A model generated the notes under the pieces. That model was not told the origin of the DNA, made no database searches, and was given only the letters and a program-made list of their open reading frames with translations. Of a stretch of 44,237 nt of DNA, positions 37,236 to 44,237 are shown piece after piece. This stretch comes from Cyclospora cayetanensis (taxonomy: Eukaryota; Apicomplexa; Conoidasida; Eucoccidiorida; Eimeriidae): positions 1-44,237 of the forward strand of contig NW_020312205.1 of NCBI RefSeq assembly GCF_002999335.1, in the 5' to 3' direction. Each line of letters starts with the position of its first letter. Position 1 is the stretch's first letter. Position numbers and translations under genes: made by a program.

Positions 37236-37811
37236 ATGGCAACCCTACATGGAGTGAAGCGCTTGTGTCCAGCGCTGTTCCTTGTTGTCTGCGTCATTCA
37301 ATTGACTTCGTTCAGTGGAGATGCAACAGTCCTGTTACCCACTACGAGTGCTTCATCAGGCCTAATTGGGACTACCAGACGCCCAGTGGCTGCGGTACTT
37401 CCCCCGCTAGCATCGGACGATGCCGCAGCACTTTCCGCCGTCGCAACTGTTGTTCAGTGGAGTTGCGATTCGATTCCGGCCAAATCAGTCTGTAGGCAGA
37501 ATCGACGAGAAAGGGGGAGGCAAAAGATGCAAATTGTCGGTGTTTTGCAAGCCACTGGAAGGAATACGCCGGGGGGATCCTGGGCCCCTATTGTGTGGCA
37601 TGGTCGTCCGCTACCCACGTCGCGTTCGGAGGCTTCGCAACCCTTCTCTATACGCTTGCTACAGCCAAATATTTATGTGAGGAGGGAGACTGCAGAGGAA
37701 ATAGAGCCCCTGACCACTCAAGTTGCAATTTGGCAGGTGGCACAACAAGAACGTATTTTCATTGCCTGCTCAGTAGCCTCGCGCATCCATTCCAGGAAGT
37801 TCTATCTTTAA
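37236..37811 (+). CDS. Hypothetical ORF with signal-like N-terminus
   Basis: An uninterrupted 191-codon frame starts at an ATG at 37236. It opens with a basic then hydrophobic stretch typical of a signal peptide (VKRLCPALFLVVCVIQL, followed by SFSGDA). The remainder has few cysteines and no recognised domain. An overlapping plus frame further on (37595-37825) carries YLCEEGDCRGN and YFHCLLSSLAHPF, loosely like the C-terminal part of coccidian small surface antigens (SAG). That would require an intron or frameshift between the frames. It may be a decayed secreted-protein gene or chance; I give no function. Confidence 0.25.
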   Translation: MATLHGVKRLCPALFLVVCVIQLTSFSGDATVLLPTTSASSGLIGTTRRPVAAVLPPLASDDAAALSAVATVVQWSCDSIPAKSVCRQNRRERGRQKMQIVGVLQATGRNTPGGSWAPIVWHGRPLPTSRSEASQPFSIRLLQPNIYVRRETAEEIEPLTTQVAIWQVAQQERIFIACSVASRIHSRKFYL

Positions 37812-39465
37812 AAGCGTGGCTGTAGCGCTCAATCATCGTCGTATCATGCTCAGACATTAGGAAGTTCCTCCGCAACTGACGTATCATGCACAGTTATCTG
37901 AATTGCCCGCTGTGTGGGGAGTGTGCGATGGATTCTACAGGGCGTATATAACCATCTCATCGCGTCGCGCCAAGTGGAGCTGAGACAATACGAGAAAGTG
38001 CTGAAAGATGGGCGCACGGTTGTGATCTACGAACTTCGCCCTGTGAGCGTGTGGAGGAGAATCTTCAACAATCTCGTGTAGTAGATCTCTTCAACAGAAA
38101 TGTGCCCAAGTAGGCGGCACCCGCCGAATTTAATTGGAGTCCTTTTGGAAAGTAAAAACCGCTGTATTGGTAGAAATTTGAAGGCATTGGAGAGGCTCTG
38201 CAAAACGGCATAGTTAGACCATGTTCAAGGGTCGCAAGTGGCTCAACAACGGAGAGTGGCGTGCGAAAATTGTACCCAGGATTTAAGTTAAGTGTCCTTC
38301 CCCCTTATTGGTGGAACAGGCATTTTCAATATGCCATAGGATCAGATTGATTCCAGGCACACAGCACGTAGAAGACAAGTGAAGTCTTCGAATGGCGATC
38401 CTAATGGGCAAATGTTTTAGTAGGCATGTTGTGTGGGCAAAATTGGTGGCGTCGGGTCATTTTTCACGACGAGCAACTTTGGAGGCGGTGCAACAGGGTA
38501 GTAAGTAGCAGTGGACGCCTGATCTTTCCGAAGTTTGTAGTTAAGCACTGTTACGTGGATATTACGAACCGTGTTATGAAAGGTCCGTGCCGCAAAGGGC
38601 TAGTTACAGTTTGGCTTCCAGCCGAGGCAGCCGTTCACTTTTGCCCTGGCCTCACTTTTGTGTAATACACTAGCTACAAGAATGCGATGGAAGGTCGGGG
38701 AAAGCTCTTCCAACGCAGCCCACATAGCATCTCGTTTTGAGCAACTTGCTGCGACTAGGTCTTCTTCCCACGTTACCTTTTGTGCAGAAGGCCCAGCCAT
38801 GCCACTGCTACTTGCGGAGAACAGGTTGTCCTCCAGCTAGCTTTCCTTCGAAGACACTCACTAATTCCTATGAGAATTTTTTCGGTTCCTTGGAAATTAT
38901 ACTCAAAGACGCCTGTGATGGCTTGGTAGACGCTAATTGGGGCTGCAGGCCATTGAGTCTCTCCTGTAGTACGCTAGCTGGCCGCAAGACAACCGACTTC
39001 AGGCCACTTTTTTGTAACGTGACTGCTATTGATCTGTTCCTTTTTGATCTGAAAAGGCATATTTGCCCAGCTGAAGCATTTGTGTAGACTGAGGCATAGG
39101 ACAGGCAGACAGCTGCCACAGACACGTGAGCCTCGCTGCCAGTCAGACACGTTATTTGACTTGTTATCATTTTAATTCAGTAAATATATAATGCTCAAAT
39201 TTTTTTTTTTGAGTCTTAAACGTTGCGAGAACCTACGTGTCTTCGTGATTCTGGTGGCAACAAATACGCGGACGCTACCGTGTGCCTCCTCACGTTTGGT
39301 CCAGATCCTCGTTTAGGCCCATTCCCCGAGTATACGAGTGGCTCGAACATCGCGTCTTAAGATTAAGAGCTCCATTGGCGTCCAAGGCCAGCTGGCTGAG
39401 GACATTTAAACTTGCTGAGTTATTTGTTAGTGAGTTGGCTGCAAATCGGATCCACCGGTTCTAAA
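37812..39465. other. Intergenic region upstream of the glycosyltransferase gene
   Basis: Only short ORFs are present, none with a motif. A run of eleven T lies at about 39200-39210, within an AT-rich patch (39170-39215). The last few hundred bases should carry the promoter and 5' UTR of the gene starting at 39466. Confidence 0.4.
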
Positions 39466-42400
39466 ATGGGTACGCCAGCCAGGCAGCAGCAGTCGCAACT
39501 TTCCACTTCCGTGAAGGACAAAGCGGCCAAAGCTGCAGCTGCAAATAGTACAGCTCGCTGGCGTCGTCAGTTTTTTAGACGTTGGACTGGTGCAATTCGT
39601 TCCAAATGGGCGTGGCTTGCAGTCGCTGCAGTTGCTCTGTACGTGGGCTTATTCTATCGCTCGCGAGTGCCTGCCTATACCTTTGAAATTAAGAAGGGCC
39701 CAGGACTGGACCCTTCATTCGCTTCTCCCACTCGCTATTTTCGTCTAGCGGTTCACAACTCTGCTGGCCAGAAGGAGGTCCCCCCCGATTTCGTCACAGG
39801 TCAAATTCTTCTCAACTGGAGTATCATACCCCCAATTCCTGGACGCTTTGGAAGCCCAGTGGAGTCTGAAGTTCACGACTTGGGACATGGGGACTATGTT
39901 GTGACTTACAGGGTGAGGGAAGGCGTTCCTAGAGGATATGCGCTCCGCTTTAGGGCAAGCTACGCAGACCGGAGTGCATCCTTTTCGGTTGAAACCGCTG
40001 AAATATCCATACCGGGTCCCATTCACGAGCCAAGCTGCGCTGCTCCCGTGTCTTCGAGTGACTGGGCAAAAGCTATGGGCTGTCCCCGCGACATACCTCA
40101 AGTGGCAGAGGTGAGGCAAGCATGGCACGCCGAAGTTAACGCGTATTGCAATTCTTCAGTGAAAACTATGGTGTAGTTTGGATATCCCGGGCCCAAAGAG
40201 TGCTCTGCTGCTCTAGGAGAGGCTTCAGTGACACTTCCCAAGGGTCTGTTGATGGGGTGACCTGTACGGGGCAGGCTAGCATAAGCAGCCTGACACATAA
40301 GGCAGCCTCAAGGAGCAGCTGTACATTTAATGCGCACCAGACTTGCAAGTGATACCTGCTTGTGAATTCGTGGCATTGTAGTCTTTGGGCAGTCATGTAC
40401 TATCAAAAGTGGAAGTAGGCCCCGGCAGTTCTTAAAATCGCTAGATTCTGCCCTATCTTTGTGCATGAGTGGCCTCAGGATTTTAAAAACTTTCCGACAA
40501 TCGACTTGGTCAAATTGCGCTCAGCTGTTCCCAAGCTCTTAAGCAAAAGTTCAGCAACATCCTTGTTGCACTACGTAATCAAGGATAACCAGCTATATAG
40601 GAAGGCCTACGGTCCTTTCCCGGCGTTTTCTTACTTTGCTGACTTAATGTTCAACCAATTGGCGGCTACCGTTAGGCTGCCTGGTGAGTAGTCAGATACA
40701 CAATGTGCCATACACAGAGGGGCTCGTAGCCATCACTGGCCCTGCTGGCCAAATCAGTCAGTTCTGCGGCGGTGACCAATTATTCTACCATTCCCGATAA
40801 GAGATACACTTTCTTAGTTGCCAAATGTACTGCGTCAGCGGTGGTATCTGCTTCGATTGCATACATGACTAAATTATCTTTCTGGTTGTTTTTCATGCCT
40901 TGGTGGACTGGGCAGAGGTTAGGGCTCATGAGGCAATTAGGTGCGCGCATCGGCTGCCTGCAGACGTGGAGTTTGTGCTGAATGTGGGCGATTGGCCCCT
41001 CGTGGAGAAGAAGTGGGGCGAGAGCAGAGTGCCAGTGTTCTCATGGTGCGGCTCCACTGACTCATTTGACATAGTGTTTCCGCAATGGGACGTTACACGC
41101 TCCACAGTTCTTGGTAATACTGAATCAAACCCGGATCTTATCGCCTCTCAGGTAAGCACTGGGCATAGGACAGGCTCAAACCGTGTCCAGAGGGTGTTAG
41201 TCCCTAGGAAAAGGCTACGGTCGTGTCTAAATCTATGGGATGAGTGTCAGCTTCTGCCTTCCCTAGTTGCGCGCATATTTAGAGTGTCAGGGGACTGGAG
41301 CTCATAGTTTTAGAGTTTTCGCCTGTATGGCTATCCGTAATCCGCTTGCCGCGTTACCCAAATGCTAATTACAAATCTTTTCATAGGTGCTGTCCAACTG
41401 ATGCAGGGGTGGGGCCTTCTTCCGTGGGCATCCAGAGACTCCAGAGCGGCGTTTAGGGGCCGCGACAGCAGCGCCGTCCGCGTAAAACTGGCACAGCTCT
41501 CTGCACAGCATCCTGACCTCCTGGATGTGGTGATTACAAGCTGGGAAAACGATGAAAATATCGAAGTTGAAGAGCAGCTGGGTGGAGGCAAGAAGCATTT
41601 CCTCAAGCTCGGGGAGTTTTCTAAGTACAAGTACATTCTTCAGCTGGATGGCACAGTTGCTGCGTACAGGAACCCTTACCTTCTTGCCAGTACGCCAGCC
41701 ATGGCTCTTACATCTGCACAACAGAACTTTAGAAATGTAACGCATTCCAGATCGTACCCACATGTCCCGCTAGATTTACACCATGCCCTGACCTATGACT
41801 GCATGCTGGGTCACCTCGAAAGCCTTCATCAAAGAGCCCGCTTCAGCCCTTCTGGCCCACCTGATTCGCTCAGGTGGTAGCTTGCTGCTGAAGCAAGAAA
41901 GTCCCTATTACGAGTGGTATCAAAAAGAGCTCAAGCCGTGGCAGCATTATGTCCCGTTCGACGGCACTGGCGAAGACTTACTTGTGAAGCTACAGTGGGC
42001 AAGGGAGCACGACAGCGAGGCCCAAGGAATTGCTGCTAATGGTGCGCATAATGAGCTATCATCGAGTACACTTACTAGCCAGGCGTCTCTATTGCAGTAT
42101 CCACGGCTTCCTACAGGGAAAGTTGTATCGGTGCACACGATGACTGCTTATTGGGGGAGCTAGGCTGTTTTGTATGAAGCAGGTGTGGTTTGAAGAGCTC
42201 CATCTCTATGTGCGTGCAAAACTCTGGGGGATGTTCTGCTCTTGTTGCTAAGTTTCAGATCAGCAGGACTAGTTGTTCAGTCAGGGGATGTTCTTGTTTG
42301 ATTGCAGCTCGAGAATATGCAAGGTCACATATGCTGCCTGAACGAGTGCTGTGTTACTACTTCCGGGCGCTGGAGGCCTATGCTGCAAGACAGAACGGAG

Positions 42401-44237
42401 TCCCAAAGGTCGCAGAGGACATGATGTGGGTCCCGCTAGCTCACCAGCCGAAGTATAATACATGCAACTCTCCGGATCCGCAATCTCAACTGGAAGACTA
42501 TCCAATCCTCCCTCTCCAACCGGATTCGGTTGAAACAGTTCTTCACAATGCCAGGAAAGTGCGTGCAAGAGACCATCTGCCTGTGTCTACGCATTTCGCT
42601 CGCGCTATACTCAAAGTTGACTGCTGAGGTTGCACTGACATCTGCCTGTTACCATGTTAGTCTTCAAGGAGCCTGGTGCTGTTAGGACTTCTACGTTGCC
42701 GCAGGATGCTGTCGTCATCGTTCACTCTTCATTTTGCAACAAGAGTGTCCGAGTCTTCCCAACACTCGTGCTTATGGCGCGAAAATACAAAGCAGCGGGT
42801 GCTAACTTGATGTTTGCGTCTGCTGAAGTGTTCTCCAAACGCTTCCCGTTAAAGTGGCTCCAGACGACCAACGAGCCAAAACTCTTTTTCTTGAAATCTG
42901 GATCTGGTGTTCCCCAGCAGCTTGAAGGCCACTTATCGATGTCCACAGCCACTGACTTCATCAACTCGAAAATTCCTGTGCAGCATCGCATTGAGGCTCT
43001 ACAAGAAAGCCAGCAAACTGTTTCTGACCCCATTCCGGCGAAAAATGATGGGCCTGTGAAACAGGTAGTCGCCGACAATTTTGAGCAGCTTGTACTGAAT
43101 TCAAACAAGGTAAGGACAGAGCTTCGCAAACGCGAATGGAATGACTGCTTGACTCTTCAGCATTTTTTTAAACCTAGTCAGGCTGCGATGTCCCTTGCGT
43201 GAAGCCATATTCACTGATATGGTGCGTTGCTGGGTGTATCAGGATGTGCTCCTTATGGTGTCTGCCCCATGGTGTGGCTACTGTAAAGCCATAAAGCCAG
43301 CATACTTCCGTTTCGCTCGTTCGGTTGCTGCGGATCCCGCGGCGGCCGCAGTGTTGGACGTTGCAAAAATGAACGGACCCACAAACGAGATCCAACATGA
43401 GGGATTCGACATCAAGGGATACCCAACAATTTGGTTTATCCGAAAGAATGAAAAGAAGCCGATGATATTTTCTGGCTCGAAGACAGATGAAGGTTTTGCA
43501 GCATTTGTAAAGCAATACGCCACGACACCTGCCGAGCTCAGTGGGCTTCGAATATTAAAAAACGAGAAGCACGAGTCAGTTAAAACCTCAGGCCGCAGTG
43601 TATCGGACAAGCTAAATATACCAGTTCTTCAAATTGACGCCGACAGCTTTCACACAGAAGTGCTCGCAAGCAACAAGGTACTGCCCGTACACATGTTGAG
43701 TCACGTCTCTCCGGAGATAGATCGTCTGCAGACTCTAACAAAGAAACAACCCTATCGCATACTTTACCATGACGCTCATCTTTAATTACACGCCATACAG
43801 CTTTACATAACCACCCAGCGATTTCTGTGATCTACCAGTGACACGCACACAAAGAGCCACATCCTGCAATATTTGCATGCAGGACGTGCTCTTGATGGTT
43901 TATGCCCCATGGTGTGGACACTGCAAGAAGCTTGATCCTGTTTACGAAGAATTTGGAAAGCTGGCATCTGAGTCAAAGTCGGCTAGCCAGGCGCTCGTGG
44001 TTGCCAAGATGGACGGAACGGAGAACAAGTTGCCGGATGAAAAGTACAAGGTCACAGGCTTTCCAACAGTTTGGTTTTTCAAGAACGGTTCAGATACTCC
44101 CATTAAGTTTATGGGAGAACGAACCATTCAGGGTCTTGCTTCATTTGTCCAGCAACAATCAACAATGAAATTGGAGATGGACGTTCCTGTTGCGAGCGCT
44201 CCAGAGGCTACATCACAGCCAGTGCCTGCAGTGAACA
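39466..44237 (+). CDS. CAP10 O-glycosyltransferase fused to thioredoxin/PDI domains (3' end outside window)
   Basis: Exons: 39466-40110, 40479-40683, 40964-41151, 41407-41689, 41874-42041, 42308-42558, 42705-43109, 43243-43677, 43883 to the right edge. All phases agree; about 978 residues are present. The start at 39466 has the AAAATGG context; an in-frame ATG at 39412 is less likely. Residues about 45-65 form a type II signal anchor (KWAWLAVAAVALYVGLFY). A filamin-like Ig domain follows (GPGLDPSF, DYVVTYRVREG), then a CAP10/GT90 domain matching POGLUT2/3 (formerly KDELC1/2): VLNVGDWPL, PVFSWCGSTDS, FRGRDS, YKYILQLDGTVAAYRNPYLL, LLLKQES, LKPWQHYVPF, KLQWAREHD, LCYYFRALEAYA. Then come thioredoxin domains: the first with a degenerate site (SFCNKS), the second APWCGYC, the third APWCGHC. 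GT90 enzymes O-glucosylate folded EGF repeats in the ER, and PDI domains form disulphides, so the fusion probably couples the two in the secretory pathway. A C-terminal KDEL-like signal would lie beyond the window. Confidence 0.92.

Noticed and set aside
39412..39465. Earlier in-frame ATG for the glycosyltransferase gene
   Set aside because: It would place a second hydrophobic stretch before the basic N-terminus; the ATG at 39466 has the better AAAATGG context and leaves a normal type II anchor.

Overview
The window is nuclear DNA of a eukaryote, most likely an eimeriid coccidian (Apicomplexa, an Eimeria or Cyclospora relative). This is inferred from intron-rich genes with GT..AG borders, long CAG/CTG tracts coding polyglutamine, an A-rich start context (AAAATGG), and apicomplexan-type calcineurin B and dynamin genes. 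There is no operon logic, no CRISPR array and no tRNA or rRNA that I can recognise. I joined exons by hand from splice sites and reading phase. Where I say a model closes, all exon phases agree and the sum is a whole number of codons.

Layout, left to right. 1-3.7 kb: gene-poor DNA with an old dispersed repeat (copy A). 3.7-8.9 kb, plus: a multi-exon gene ending in a coiled coil and a membrane tail; its middle reads like a very divergent septin with decayed GTP-binding motifs. 9.7-15.1 kb, minus: a complete 16-exon dynamin-related GTPase. 15.1-18.0 kb: no clear gene. 18.0-25.1 kb, minus: a ten-exon gene for a 1658-residue nuclear protein with three CW zinc fingers, polyglutamine and acidic linkers and an LSD1/LSD2-type flavin amine oxidase domain. 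25.1-31.3 kb: gene-poor, with repeat copy B. 31.4-32.6 kb, plus: complete five-exon calcineurin B. 32.9-34.6 kb, minus: an unresolved hypothetical locus. 34.9-36.1 kb, minus: a small four-exon gene for a membrane-anchored COA1-like protein. 36.1-39.4 kb: relics and one ORF with a signal-like start. 39.5 kb to the right edge, plus: a type II membrane protein joining a filamin-like domain, a CAP10 (POGLUT2/3-type) O-glycosyltransferase and at least three thioredoxin/PDI domains; it runs off the window.

The genes do not form one pathway. The most unusual architectures are the glycosyltransferase-PDI fusion (probable ER glycosylation coupled to disulphide folding), the triple-CW lysine demethylase (histone H3K4 reader plus eraser), and the tail-anchored septin-like pseudo-GTPase.
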